Positions 17,404-27,176 of a stretch of DNA of 64,000 bases are shown one piece after another. Source of the stretch: Planctomycetia bacterium. Its GTDB lineage: Bacteria > Planctomycetota > Planctomycetia > Pirellulales > Thermoguttaceae. A program made the position numbers and the translations under genes. The notes under the pieces are model-generated. The model saw only the letters and a program-made list of their open reading frames with translations, was not told the origin of the DNA and ran no database searches. Within the stretch, counting starts at the first letter, position 1. Each line of letters starts with the position of its first letter. The stretch is taken from assembly GCA_030539295.1 (NCBI GenBank), contig JAUNSJ010000014.1, positions 1-64,000 on the forward strand, in the 5' to 3' direction.

Positions 17404-19122
17404 TTATCGGTTACGCCCGAATGCGACCAGACATTGGTCGTCGGACTGCTGAACGCCCCCGATGAAGTTGCGAACGGAACCAATCACCTTATTGCTCAAT
17501 TCTTCCGCGTCCAACTTTTGCGGGTTGTTCAGAATCTGATAGATTCGGGACAGTTCAAAGTATTCCCCCTTGGCGTTCATGGCGTCGGACAAGCCGTCGG
17601 ACATCATGGTGAGGATATCGCCGGGCAGGAACTCGCATACCTCTTCGCAGTAGGTGGCCTCGGGAATAATGCCGATGGGGAATCCACCCTTTTCGACACA
17701 CAACTCACGGCAGACTCCGAACGCCGGCGAGAGGACCGGGCGAACGTGCCCCGCGTTGACCAGGCGCACTTCGTGAGTCGCCGGATTGAGAACGGCTATC
17801 TGGAAGGTAATGAAACGATTTTCCCAGCGATTGTCGGAAAAAACATGGTTCAGTCGCTCGACCGCCTTGGCCAGATTCTCCTCCAGGAGCAGACTGTATC
17901 GCACTTCCGAAGAGAGTTTTGCCATGAGCAGAGCGGCGGAAATCCCCTTACCAGCCACGTCGCCAATGGCGACGGCCATGCGTCCGCCGGGCAGGGGAAT
18001 ATAGTCGAAATAGTCGCCTCCGAGATATCGGGCAGGGCGATAATAATCGAAGAAGGTATAGTTTTCCATCTTCGGCGGCTCTTGCGGCAGGAAGCCCTTC
18101 TGCACCTGAAACGCGACGGACATTTCCTGTGTGACCATGGTCTCCTTGAGCCGCGCGTTCTGATGGCACATGTTTTCATAGTGCAACGACAACTGACGCG
18201 CCGTTGAAACGAGCAGGTCCAAATCGGAATGGATGAACGGTTTGCTCCGAAGGGAATCCACCTGAAGGACGCCCAGAAGATCGCCCCCCATCTGGTCAAA
18301 GATGGGAACCGCCATAATGGAACTTACCTGATAATGCATGAGCGTGTTCGAGGCCGAAAATCGCGTATCGTTGCCAACGTCGTCGGACAGAATGCCTACT
18401 TTCGACTGGATAACGGTGTGCAGAACGGAGCGGCTGACCCGGAACGGCTCGTTATTGTTCTCGTTGCGACGGACGCTTGCGGCCAGATCGAACCCGCGGT
18501 CGTCTTCCGTGGGGACGACGAAACAGGCAGATTCCGCGTTGGGGAATAAAAAGAGCAGTTTATTAAGGAACTGGGGCAGAAGCTCGTTGAAGTCGGAAAG
18601 CCGGCCGAGACTTCGGGTTAAATCAATAACCGTTTGCAGTCGGGCCTTGAGCTTGTTATAGGCGGCACGTATGTCTTCCCGCTCGCCACTTTCCTCACTT
18701 TGCTGGTCGGTCGAGGCCACTTTTATGCGGGATGTTATATTAAGTCCTTCGCTGCTGCCCGATTCGTTAAGGACGAAACTGTGCTCCTTGGTGCCCGTAT
18801 TAAAATGGAGCGTCTCCCGGGGCGCCGGGGACTCGGTGTGAAAAATAAATTCATATTCGCCTATATTGAGATGGTCACCGTCCCGGAGGAGAACACGCTG
18901 CTTGATCATCTTGCCATTGAGAAAGGTTCCGTTCCGACTCTGCAGGTCTTCGACAAAACAGGAATTGCCTTCCCGAATAACCCGCGAATGCTCCCGACTG
19001 ACCAGCGCATTATTAAGCGTAACTTCGCAGTACGGATGACGCCCGAGAACCGTCGCATCCTGCGTAAGTGGAATACGTGTCATTTGCGAATCTTCTGCAT
19101 TTCGAAAAATGAGATAAGCCAT
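17404..19122 (-). CDS. FHA-GAF-PP2C (SpoIIE-type) serine phosphatase
   Basis: 572 residues from ATG 19122 (MAYLIFRN); the frame extends to 19242 but that part is not domain-like. The FHA domain (~1-100) has LGRHPYCEV, VSREHSRV and SRNGTFLNG for phosphothreonine binding. A GAF domain (~160-320) follows, then a PPM/SpoIIE phosphatase domain (~345-570) with the metal-binding Asp residues in GGDYFDY and IGDVAGKG, and MMSDGLSDAMN. It probably acts in a partner-switching or Ser/Thr phosphorylation signal path. No anti-sigma partner is adjacent. Confidence 0.92.
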   Translation of the reverse strand: MAYLIFRNAEDSQMTRIPLTQDATVLGRHPYCEVTLNNALVSREHSRVIREGNSCFVEDLQSRNGTFLNGKMIKQRVLLRDGDHLNIGEYEFIFHTESPAPRETLHFNTGTKEHSFVLNESGSSEGLNITSRIKVASTDQQSEESGEREDIRAAYNKLKARLQTVIDLTRSLGRLSDFNELLPQFLNKLLFLFPNAESACFVVPTEDDRGFDLAASVRRNENNNEPFRVSRSVLHTVIQSKVGILSDDVGNDTRFSASNTLMHYQVSSIMAVPIFDQMGGDLLGVLQVDSLRSKPFIHSDLDLLVSTARQLSLHYENMCHQNARLKETMVTQEMSVAFQVQKGFLPQEPPKMENYTFFDYYRPARYLGGDYFDYIPLPGGRMAVAIGDVAGKGISAALLMAKLSSEVRYSLLLEENLAKAVERLNHVFSDNRWENRFITFQIAVLNPATHEVRLVNAGHVRPVLSPAFGVCRELCVEKGGFPIGIIPEATYCEEVCEFLPGDILTMMSDGLSDAMNAKGEYFELSRIYQILNNPQKLDAEELSNKVIGSVRNFIGGVQQSDDQCLVAFGRNR

Positions 19123-19493
19123 AGTGCGAGGAACCCAAACCAAGGACAAACAGTGAATGAAAGAAAAATGCAATCGCCCCGAATACGGACAATCGGGGCA
19201 AGTACAACCAACAAGCCGAGCCTTCTTCGGAGCACTCAACACCAGGAACTCCCGAAGAACGGACCAGCGGCAACGTGCAAGACAGGTTCTCTTGCACAGG
19301 ATTCACTCCAGAATCGAAGTCATGTCCGGAACCCAATTATACTACCGACATTTTCATTTTCCCGAATCGCCCGGCGCCCGACTGGTGTATAACCAGGCTA
19401 AGCGGAAGCGGGATAACAGGAAAACCAGGTGAAACTGATATAACGTAAAATTTCGTATGGTAAGTATTCCGGACACTTTCATTCCGCAAGCGA

Positions 19494-19817
19494 TTAGTAA
19501 CGGCGCGGACCGCGATCGCCACCGCGATCACCACCACCATAGCGCCGATTGCCACCGCCGCCTCCCTGCTGCGGCTGACGGGCACGTGCCTCGTTAACAC
19601 GGATCGTGCGTTCGCACAGTTCCGTATTGTCCAAACTCTCAATCGCTTTCTTGGCCTCTTCCGCTTGCGGCATCTCCACAAAGCCAAAGCCCTTCGAGCG
19701 GCCGGTAGCCCGATCGGAAATCACGTCTGCGGACGCAACCGTTCCAAAAGGTTCAAATGCTCCGCGAAGGTCATCCTCCGTTGTCCGATAGGCAAGGTTG
19801 CCGACATAAATCTTCAT
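19494..19817 (-). CDS. RRM-domain RNA-binding protein
   Basis: 107 residues. A single RNA recognition motif covers residues 1-80 with RNP2 (IYVGNL) and RNP1 (KGFGFVEM), followed by a Gly/Arg-rich tail (GGGGGNRRYGGGDRGGDRGPRRY). This is the cyanobacterial/planctomycete Rbp type, often cold-induced RNA chaperones. It lies ~110 bp downstream of the tmRNA gene on the same strand. Confidence 0.93.
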   Translation of the reverse strand: MKIYVGNLAYRTTEDDLRGAFEPFGTVASADVISDRATGRSKGFGFVEMPQAEEAKKAIESLDNTELCERTIRVNEARARQPQQGGGGGNRRYGGGDRGGDRGPRRY

Positions 19818-19926
19818 CGTATCACAATTCTTTCTTCGCCCCTATAACAAAAAACATCAAAAGACACTCAGGGCGACGAGCCTGTCTTCTGAAGGGCGCT
19901 GTCATTACAGCATACCCAAAGTCCAG

Positions 19927-20285
19927 TGGAGGTGGCGGGAATTGAACCCGCGTCCCGCGACGGTTCCATGGAAGCGTCTACGTGTGTATCCGGTTTTTTC
20001 TTTTTTAACTCCGCCGACCCCTTTCCGGATTCGGTTTCTTTGGAGCGATTCGAAGACTTAATTTAATCAGCCGCGTTTTCGACGTGACGGCTAACGATCC
20101 GAAATTGGCGTCCGAATTCTTCCTCTCTTCGGCGAAGAGTCAAATCCGGGGTCACCTGTTCTTAGGCGGCCATTGCGAACTTAGGTTCGGCAATTGAATT
20201 TATAGTCGGCTTTTTACGTGGCCTGCTGACCAACCACGACACGCAACTCTCACTTCTCCTGCCCGGTCGAGTCCTGTTCACCCCC
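19927..20285 (-). ncRNA. ssrA: Transfer-messenger RNA (tmRNA)
   Basis: The 3' part has the tRNA-like T arm (GCGGGTTCAATTCCCGC) and acceptor strand CACCTCC plus A. The 5' end GGGGGTG pairs with it over 7 bp (one G-U). In the middle a reading frame GCC…TAA encodes the tag AEPKFAMAA, ending in the usual hydrophobic-Ala-Ala proteolysis signal. CCA is not encoded. The molecule rescues stalled ribosomes with SmpB. End points are set by the acceptor pairing. Confidence 0.93.
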
Positions 20286-20482
20286 CAAGCTGTTCTCTAT
20301 ATCATATCGTATCTTTTCGGAAAATACCAGCCGTCCGAACGACAATTTGTAAAAAATTCCCCCTTTTTTCAAAAAAAGACCGAATTTTTCCTCCCTTACG
20401 TCGCTTGTGGCCACTTTTCCTGCCCTTTTCCCGCCGACCGACTTAGGCTAACGCCGCACGACGGCCCGCGGCTGGTATGGGC

Positions 20483-20782
20483 TTAACTCTCAAAGTCAAA
20501 GACTCTTATTCCGGCCCAATTCCCTTCGTGCCGTGCACAGTAGGCAAGGTGGTCCGGGTGCACAAGATAGGTTTGCAACGCCTCTTGCGACGGAAAGGCG
20601 GAAACAAGGGCAATGTCAAATTCCTTGTCGTGAATGGGACGCGTGGCCGGCAATGCCGCACCTGCTTGCAGGTAAAGAATGTTCGGAATATTCGCGCCGA
20701 AGGTCTTTGTATCTTCCAGAAACGCGGCAACGACGGATGGATTCTTGTCCTTTAAGGTAAAGTATACAGAATGAATAACCAT
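20483..20782 (-). CDS. Dabb (stress-responsive A/B barrel) domain protein
   Basis: 99 residues covering one Dabb domain: begins MVIHSVYFTLKD, contains 'DIALVSAFPSQEALQTYLVHPDHLAYCA' and ends 'IRVFDFES'. Family members are small dimeric ferredoxin-like barrels of mostly unknown role. A strong AGGAGG lies just before ATG 20782. It follows accA by 55 bp on the same strand and may be co-transcribed. Confidence 0.88.
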   Translation of the reverse strand: MVIHSVYFTLKDKNPSVVAAFLEDTKTFGANIPNILYLQAGAALPATRPIHDKEFDIALVSAFPSQEALQTYLVHPDHLAYCARHEGNWAGIRVFDFES

Positions 20783-20837
20783 AACAGCCTCCTTTTTTGT
20801 CTTGTACGATCAAACAAACATGGTTTTGTGTAACGGG

Positions 20838-21803
20838 TCACGACTCCTCAATAAAGGAGCCCAGTTTGCGAAAACGCTGATACCGATCCTGGACCAGTGA
20901 GTCGACGGAGCATTTTTTTAACTCGCGTAAACTGGCCCGGAAATATTGCTTAAGTCGAGCGGCCATAAGGTGATGGTCGCTGTGAGCCCCGCCGGGCGGC
21001 TCCGGAATGATGTCGTCAATGATGCCGAACTGGAGCAAATCTTTCGCGGTAAACTTCAAGGCGGCGGCCGCCTTGTCCTTAAACTCGCCACTCTTCCAGA
21101 GTATTCCGGCACATCCTTCCGGACTTATGACGCTGTAATAGGCGTGCTCCAGCATGGCAACCCGGTCGCCAACGCAAATTCCAATGGCGCCACCACTTCC
21201 GCCTTCTCCTATAATAACGCAGACGACCGGCGTCCGCAAAAGGGACATCTCATACATGGACTCGGCAATCACCTGGGAAATACCGCGCTCCTCCGACTCC
21301 ACGCCCGGATATGCGCCTGGCGTGTCCACAAAACAGAGGACCGGCAAGCCAAACTTCGCGGCCAGTTTCATCTTCGCCGTCGCCTTGCGATACCCCTCCG
21401 GAAGTGCACAGCCGAAGTTACATGCCTGTCGCTCCTTGACGTTGCGGCCCTTCTGGTGGCCCACGACCATGACGCGGAATTCGTCCAGCTTTGCCCAGCC
21501 GGTACGAATCGCCTGGTCGTCGCCGTAAAACTTGTCGCCATGCAATTCCACGAACTCGTCAAATATCATATTGATATAGTCCACCGTTTGCGGACGCTCC
21601 GGATGCCGCGAGACTTCCACCGTTTCCCACGGCGTTAAATTCGCGTAGATCTTCTTACGTAAATCCGCCAGACCAAGGCGCAAACGCTGAATTTCTTCCC
21701 GGACGGCCGGGGAACTGTTCTGTTTTTTGAGATACTCCAGACGCGATTCCAATTCGTGAATCGGACGCTCAAAGGAGAGTCGCTCAAGAGTTGACGATGA
21801 CAT
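20838..21803 (-). CDS. accA: Acetyl-CoA carboxylase carboxyltransferase subunit alpha
   Basis: 321 residues, normal AccA length. It opens with the helical 'FERPIHELESRLEYLKK' segment and carries the crotonase-fold core: GHQKGRN, FGCALPEGYRKA, FVDTPGAYPGVESEERGQ-like loop (here EERGIS), 'IGEGGSGGAIGICVGDRV' and 'YSVISPEGCAGILWK'. It transfers CO2 from biotin to acetyl-CoA in fatty acid synthesis together with AccD, which is not in the window. Confidence 0.96.
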   Translation of the reverse strand: MSSSTLERLSFERPIHELESRLEYLKKQNSSPAVREEIQRLRLGLADLRKKIYANLTPWETVEVSRHPERPQTVDYINMIFDEFVELHGDKFYGDDQAIRTGWAKLDEFRVMVVGHQKGRNVKERQACNFGCALPEGYRKATAKMKLAAKFGLPVLCFVDTPGAYPGVESEERGISQVIAESMYEMSLLRTPVVCVIIGEGGSGGAIGICVGDRVAMLEHAYYSVISPEGCAGILWKSGEFKDKAAAALKFTAKDLLQFGIIDDIIPEPPGGAHSDHHLMAARLKQYFRASLRELKKCSVDSLVQDRYQRFRKLGSFIEES

Positions 21804-22282
21804 AATTTATATTTCTTTCCGGCATCTGATTCCTTAACACAGTTTGTAGGAACTCGACCTTGCGAGCCAACGACCCCATTTTACAGGATTGTCTAAAAAA
21901 ATCAAGCGGAAAAACGGCCTTCTGCCCAACAATGTATCAAAACTATTTTGTATTTTTGAGCTTTATATTCTAGTTCAGTAACGAAATTTACCCCGCTTTG
22001 TGATTGGGGCGGCTGTCCGAATCTTTTTTGGGACCCCGGTAAGAAAATCGTTTTTTTCCCAAAAAAAACTTCGACACGGGTTGATTTCTCGTTTTTTTTT
22101 GCGATAATGACTGTCAGTTGTCGTGATATGCGTTTGATGTTGCGGCGGACCACCTACCCTGTATGTCGAATAAACACTCTCACTTCCGAAGAGAAGTCGA
22201 AAGCCGTAACAACGGCGGAAGTCCAGACGACTTTATTCGTTTTTTCAGAACCCTGCGTTCTATCGAATCGAAAGGAACCTTT
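21804..22282. other. Divergent intergenic region
   Basis: About 480 bp between accA (minus) and the large propeller/SUMF1 gene (plus), AT-rich with T- and A-runs (22040-22100). It should hold both promoters; I could not fix either. The frame from 22163 to 22282 is judged untranslated because a better start with AAAGGAA lies at 22283. Confidence 0.4.
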
Positions 22283-25200
22283 ATGCGAAATAGAGTTATG
22301 CTCCTGTTGAACTTCTTGATTTTTCTGAGTCTTGCGGCGGGGCCTGTCCGCGCCGAAGTGACCATGCAAACGAAAAACTGGGGCGAAGGCGACCCCGCCG
22401 TTTCGGCTGTGACGAACGACCTGGCCGCCGCGTCTGTGCTGAATCTGCTGTGCAATGCGGAGCTTAAAGTGGAGCAAGATGTTGCGCCGGGTGCCAAGTG
22501 GAATTTGTGCGACCAAAGTGCCGGCGTCTATGGGGGTGACGGACGTGTTGCTCTCTGGGGTACGCCGTCCCGACTGGTCTACTATCTTGGACGTCCGTGG
22601 CCGATTTCCGCCGTTTGCGCCTTTGCGGCCAATATAGATTCCCGGGCGAATCTCGACTTCGAGGTCCGCTTTGCCAACAACGCGGAGAAGCCTGGCGAAA
22701 TGCCCGCATTTCCCGAAGTGGCTAATCTGACCACAGGCGATACCATTGTTGGCGCCGATAAGGGCGTTTTTTCCGTCTCTTTTGAGAACGCGGACAAGTC
22801 GCCCATCGCCACGGCCGACTGGGTGGAGTTCCGGTTCTGGCGGACCTATCCGTCGAAGGCAGGCGACCCGGGTAAAGGGAATACAGCGGCGACCGGCTGG
22901 TGCTCCCTGGTTGAGCTACAGGTTCTGGTTGACCCGAACAACGACAATGCGTTTCCGGACGAGCAGTCGCGACAAGCCTGGCTCGCCGGTATCCGTCAAA
23001 ATCGGCTCCAGGGTATGTTGCAGGGGCTGGACAGCGATTTGGAAATTGCGATTAAACGTCGGGAATCGCTGAAACTTGCCATTGAGGATATGCATGAAAA
23101 ATATCCTGATGAGCTGGAAGATAATGACTGGCTTGCCCGATGGAAAGATTTGGACAGCCGGCTTACTGCCGCGTTCGCCCCTTCTTTGACCGACTCCAAT
23201 ATAGATGACGTTTTGGCATTGGTTAAGGAATACGATGCGTTTCGGCGGGAAGTCCTCTTGGCCAATCCCGTGCTGGACTTCGATAAAGTCCTCATTCGCA
23301 AGACGCAAAACGACGCCCTTATGCCGAACTGGATTTCCAACGTCTCCCGCGGTAAAGGGGAATACAACGACTCGCTCGTGACCCTCGATATTCACGATCC
23401 GGACGCCCCGCTGACGGAAGTTGCCCGGGGCAACAAGAAATCTTTCATTGGCGATATTGCGCTACACTGGGATGCCGACCGCTGTTTGGTAACCTCGCTG
23501 TCCGACAAGAACACCTGGCAGGTCTTCGAATGCAATTTGAACGACGGCTCTCTGCGACAGGTCACTCCGGAAATGGGCGATGATGTTAATAATGCCGAAG
23601 GCTGTTACGTGCCCGACGGGTCGACGATTTTTATTTCCTCCGCGTCAATGATGGGCGTGCCTTGTATTGCCGGGACCGACGTTGTTGGTAACGTCTATCG
23701 TCTGGAGCCGGACGGTCAAACGGTGCGTCAATTAACGTTTGAGCAGGACCAGGACTGGTGCCCCGTACTACTGGAAAATGGCCGTATTCTCTATCTCCGC
23801 TGGGAATATATCGATATATCCCACTACTTTACGCGAATTCTCATGACCATGAATCCGGACGGAACGAATCAGGTGGAGCATTACGGAAGTGGCTCCTTCT
23901 GGCCGAACAGTATGTTCTATGCGAAGCCGATTCCGGGTCAGTCGTCGCGGTTTGTGACGATTGTCTCGGGGCATCATGGGATCGCCCGCAGTGGAGAAAT
24001 GGTGGTCTTTGACCCGTCGAAAGGACGTCAGGAGGACCAAGGGGTCGTCCAGCGCATTATGGATCGTGGCAAGAAGGTTGAGCCGATTATTGCCGACCAG
24101 CTCGTGGCCGAGTCGTGGCCGCAGTTCCTCTTTCCTGCTCCTTTGTCCGATGACTATTTCCTGGCCACGGCCAAGATTCGTCCGTCCGACTCCTGGGATG
24201 TCTACCTGGTCGATACGTTCGATAATATCCTGCGTCTTAAAAAGGAGCCAGGTTTTGCCCTGTTGGAAGCGACGCCTCTTATTGAACGGGACGAGCCGCG
24301 CATCATACCCGACCGAACGGTGCCCGGCGAGAAAGAGGCCAGTTACTTTATTACGAATGTGAATTTTGGCCAAGGCCTGCCTGGCGTGCCGGCCGGTACG
24401 GTCAAGAAACTTCGTCTGTACGCGTTGAGCTACGGCTATCGTGGCACTGGGGGTCACGATGTCTTCGGTATGGAAAGCTGTTGGGACGCGCGACGTATTC
24501 TCGGCGAAGTGCCGGTCTTTGACGATGGCAGTGCGACGTTCAAGATACCGGCCAATACGCCAGTTGTGGTTCAGCCGCTGGACGAAACGGGGTCTGCCAT
24601 GCAGCTCATGCGTTCGTGGTTTGTCGGTATGCCGGGCGAAACCGGTTCCTGTATTGGCTGTCACGAGACGCAAAATTCTGTCTCTCCGGTCCACGTAACC
24701 GAGGCACAAAAGACGCAGCCGATGGCTATTGAAGAGTTTTACGGGCCTGAACGTCCGTTCGCTTTTGAAACGGAAGTCCAGCCGGTCCTCGATAAATTCT
24801 GCGTGGGCTGTCACAACGGTGAGAAGCCGGAACGCCCCAATTTCGCGGATAATTCGGAAGGTCCGCGCCGCTTCTCCAAGTCATATCACGCTTTACATCC
24901 GTACGTGCGCCGACCCGGTCCGGAAAGCGAAGTTCACGTACTCAAGCCGATGGAATATCATTCCTCGACGTCCGAACTGATAAAAATGCTGCGAAAAGGG
25001 CATCATAACGTTCAGCTCGACCAGGAAGCGTGGCAGAAACTCATCTGCTGGATCGACTTGAACGTCCCCTATTTCGGGACTTGGATTGAGTTGAGTCATC
25101 GTCTGCCGGAAGCGACCCCGTGGGGAATGCTTTCCGTTGAGCAGACCGATGCGGTCGCCAATCGACATGTGGAGCTTAAGAAGCTATACGCCAATAACGA

Positions 25201-26170
25201 CCTGAACTTTGAAAGTGGCGTCTCGACCGGGTCACCGCGACCGGAGTTCATTCCGCCTGAGGAGAAACCGGATCCGGACCTCACATCCCCGAATCCGAAC
25301 TGGGGCTTCGACGCCGAAAAGGCCAAGAGTATGACTTCCGAACTGCTGCAGGTTCCGGTTGCCGCTGGTCTGACGATTCAGCTTGCCCATATTCCGGCGG
25401 GTTCCTTTGTTATGGGTGACGACTGCGGGTTCGCCGACGAAGCGCCGCGGGCCGAGGTCACGATCGAGAAACCCTTCTGGATTATGACGACTGAAGTGAC
25501 CAATGCCCTGTTCCATGCCTACGACGCGGAGCACGACAGCCGATATATTGACCAGTGGAATAAAGACCACACCACGCCCGGCTATCCCGCCAATTTGCCT
25601 AATATGCCGGTCATTCGCATTAGCTGGCAAGAGGCGATGAACTTCTGCAAGTGGCTGAGCGAAAAGACCGGTCGCACCTTCCGTCTCCCCACAGAAGCGG
25701 AATGGGAATGGGCCGCGCGGGCCGGAAGTGCCAAGCCGATGTGGTTCGGTGACCTGGATGCCAATTTCGGACCCTTCGAGAACCTCGCCGATGAATCGGT
25801 CCACAAGTTCGTTGTCGCCGGTATCAATCCGCAGCCGGTGGATCATCAGGACTGGGAAGCCTTTATTCCGCACGCCGCAGGCGTCGACGATGGACACATG
25901 ATGGTTTGCGATGTCGCACAATATCAGGCGAATCCGTGGGGCCTGTACGATATGCTTGGTAACGTTGCCGAATGGACGCTTTCGGACTACGCCCCGCTTC
26001 CCTATAAGGGAGACGACGGACGCAATGCAGGTAATCTGGACGCGAAAAAGGTCGCTAAAGGCGGCTCTTGGCGTGATCGTCCGAAATGGGGACGTGCCGG
26101 TGTTCGCGGTGAATACGAATCGTGGCAGAAAGTCTTTAACGTCGGCTTTCGTGTCGTTTGCGAGGAGTAA
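22283..26170 (+). CDS. Secreted propeller / CXXCH / SUMF1 fusion protein (HzsA-like core)
   Basis: 1295 residues from ATG 22283, preceded by AAAGGAA and opening with a signal peptide (MRNRVMLLLNFLIFLSLAAGPVRA). After a discoidin-like N-terminal region and a helical segment comes a beta-propeller with DG-rich repeats (~370-690). Two haem-type motifs follow: CIGCH at about 790 and CVGCH at about 840. The last ~260 residues (from IPAGSFVMGDD) are a formylglycine-generating-enzyme/SUMF1-type domain with RLPTEAEWEWAARAG and MLGNVAEWT, ending GFRVVCEE. The middle part resembles the hydrazine synthase alpha-like core found in many non-anammox planctomycetes (family recall). Likely an envelope redox or sensor protein; activity unknown. 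Confidence 0.85.
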   Translation: MRNRVMLLLNFLIFLSLAAGPVRAEVTMQTKNWGEGDPAVSAVTNDLAAASVLNLLCNAELKVEQDVAPGAKWNLCDQSAGVYGGDGRVALWGTPSRLVYYLGRPWPISAVCAFAANIDSRANLDFEVRFANNAEKPGEMPAFPEVANLTTGDTIVGADKGVFSVSFENADKSPIATADWVEFRFWRTYPSKAGDPGKGNTAATGWCSLVELQVLVDPNNDNAFPDEQSRQAWLAGIRQNRLQGMLQGLDSDLEIAIKRRESLKLAIEDMHEKYPDELEDNDWLARWKDLDSRLTAAFAPSLTDSNIDDVLALVKEYDAFRREVLLANPVLDFDKVLIRKTQNDALMPNWISNVSRGKGEYNDSLVTLDIHDPDAPLTEVARGNKKSFIGDIALHWDADRCLVTSLSDKNTWQVFECNLNDGSLRQVTPEMGDDVNNAEGCYVPDGSTIFISSASMMGVPCIAGTDVVGNVYRLEPDGQTVRQLTFEQDQDWCPVLLENGRILYLRWEYIDISHYFTRILMTMNPDGTNQVEHYGSGSFWPNSMFYAKPIPGQSSRFVTIVSGHHGIARSGEMVVFDPSKGRQEDQGVVQRIMDRGKKVEPIIADQLVAESWPQFLFPAPLSDDYFLATAKIRPSDSWDVYLVDTFDNILRLKKEPGFALLEATPLIERDEPRIIPDRTVPGEKEASYFITNVNFGQGLPGVPAGTVKKLRLYALSYGYRGTGGHDVFGMESCWDARRILGEVPVFDDGSATFKIPANTPVVVQPLDETGSAMQLMRSWFVGMPGETGSCIGCHETQNSVSPVHVTEAQKTQPMAIEEFYGPERPFAFETEVQPVLDKFCVGCHNGEKPERPNFADNSEGPRRFSKSYHALHPYVRRPGPESEVHVLKPMEYHSSTSELIKMLRKGHHNVQLDQEAWQKLICWIDLNVPYFGTWIELSHRLPEATPWGMLSVEQTDAVANRHVELKKLYANNDLNFESGVSTGSPRPEFIPPEEKPDPDLTSPNPNWGFDAEKAKSMTSELLQVPVAAGLTIQLAHIPAGSFVMGDDCGFADEAPRAEVTIEKPFWIMTTEVTNALFHAYDAEHDSRYIDQWNKDHTTPGYPANLPNMPVIRISWQEAMNFCKWLSEKTGRTFRLPTEAEWEWAARAGSAKPMWFGDLDANFGPFENLADESVHKFVVAGINPQPVDHQDWEAFIPHAAGVDDGHMMVCDVAQYQANPWGLYDMLGNVAEWTLSDYAPLPYKGDDGRNAGNLDAKKVAKGGSWRDRPKWGRAGVRGEYESWQKVFNVGFRVVCEE

Positions 26171-26274
26171 GTTTGAACGCAATGGCAGTGGCGAGGAGCG
26201 GGTCGGTCGCGACGCAGGATTGACCTCTCCCCTGTCATTACTCTTGTCCGAATTTTATCAGAAAGGATTTTTTT

Positions 26275-27174
26275 GTGACTGCTGCTTTACTTGACGGTAA
26301 GAGTCTGGCCGAAGAATTACGCGCGGAGATGGCGACTGATGTGGCTCGTTTTATTGAGTCGACGGGCATAACCCCGGCCCTGGCTGTTGTTCTCGTTGGC
26401 GATAATCCGGCTAGTGCGGTCTACGTTCGCAATAAGGAACAGGCATGTCAGAAAGCGGGTATAAAGAGTCTCATGTTCCGCCTGCCCGTCGAAACGCCAA
26501 CGGAAGAACTGCTCACGCTTATCGAGCGTCTTAATAACGACACGACGGTCCACGGTATTCTCGTTCAACTTCCGCTCCCAAAAGGAATCGACGAACAAAA
26601 GATACTCGACGCCATCGACCCGCGAAAAGATGTCGACGCATTTCATCCGGAAAACGTTGGTCTCCTTTCGCAAGGTCGGCCGCGTTTTCTTCCCTGTACG
26701 CCCTATGGAATTATTCGGCTCATGGAGCGTCATCAGATTGAGACCTCTGGCAAGCATGTCGTCGTTCTCGGCCGAAGCGATATTGTCGGAAAGCCGATGG
26801 GTCTTATGCTCCTGCAGAAAGGGCAGGGGGGAGACGCTACGGTCACGATCTGCCATTCGCGTACGAAGGACCTCCCGAGTATAACGCGTCAGGCCGACAT
26901 ACTCATCGTAGCAATAGGCCGTGCCCAGTTCGTTACAGCCGATATGGTTAAGCCGGGCGCCGTGGTAATTGATGTTGGTATGAATCGCATTGAGAACGAG
27001 AGCGTTGACGAAAACGGTCAGCCGTGCAAAGTGCGTAAGCTGGTTGGTGACGTCGATTACGACGGTGTTCGGGCAGTGGCCGGGGCCTTGACTCCTGTCC
27101 CTGGCGGAGTTGGCCCGCTTACCGTGACCATGCTCCTACGCAATACGATCGCGGCGGCACGGTTACAGGCTTGA
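26275..27174 (+). CDS. folD: Bifunctional methylenetetrahydrofolate dehydrogenase/cyclohydrolase
   Basis: 299 residues from GTG 26275 (GAAAGGA upstream). Family motifs: YVRNKEQACQKAGI with the catalytic Lys, ILVQLPLPKGID, GRSDIVGKPMG for NADP, and PGGVGPLTVTMLL. It interconverts 5,10-methylene- and 10-formyl-tetrahydrofolate. It is the first gene of a tight run: the STN-like gene begins 2 nt after its stop. Confidence 0.97.
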   Translation: MTAALLDGKSLAEELRAEMATDVARFIESTGITPALAVVLVGDNPASAVYVRNKEQACQKAGIKSLMFRLPVETPTEELLTLIERLNNDTTVHGILVQLPLPKGIDEQKILDAIDPRKDVDAFHPENVGLLSQGRPRFLPCTPYGIIRLMERHQIETSGKHVVVLGRSDIVGKPMGLMLLQKGQGGDATVTICHSRTKDLPSITRQADILIVAIGRAQFVTADMVKPGAVVIDVGMNRIENESVDENGQPCKVRKLVGDVDYDGVRAVAGALTPVPGGVGPLTVTMLLRNTIAAARLQA

Positions 27175-27176
27175 TC

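Noticed and set aside
22163..22282. 40-residue N-terminal extension of the large secreted protein
   Set aside because: Start at 22283 has AAAGGAA and directly opens a signal peptide; the extension would bury it.
23768..26182. Two long minus-strand frames (23768-24814, 25232-26182)
   Set aside because: Opposite the large propeller/SUMF1 gene, with no recognisable domain; codon-bias shadows.
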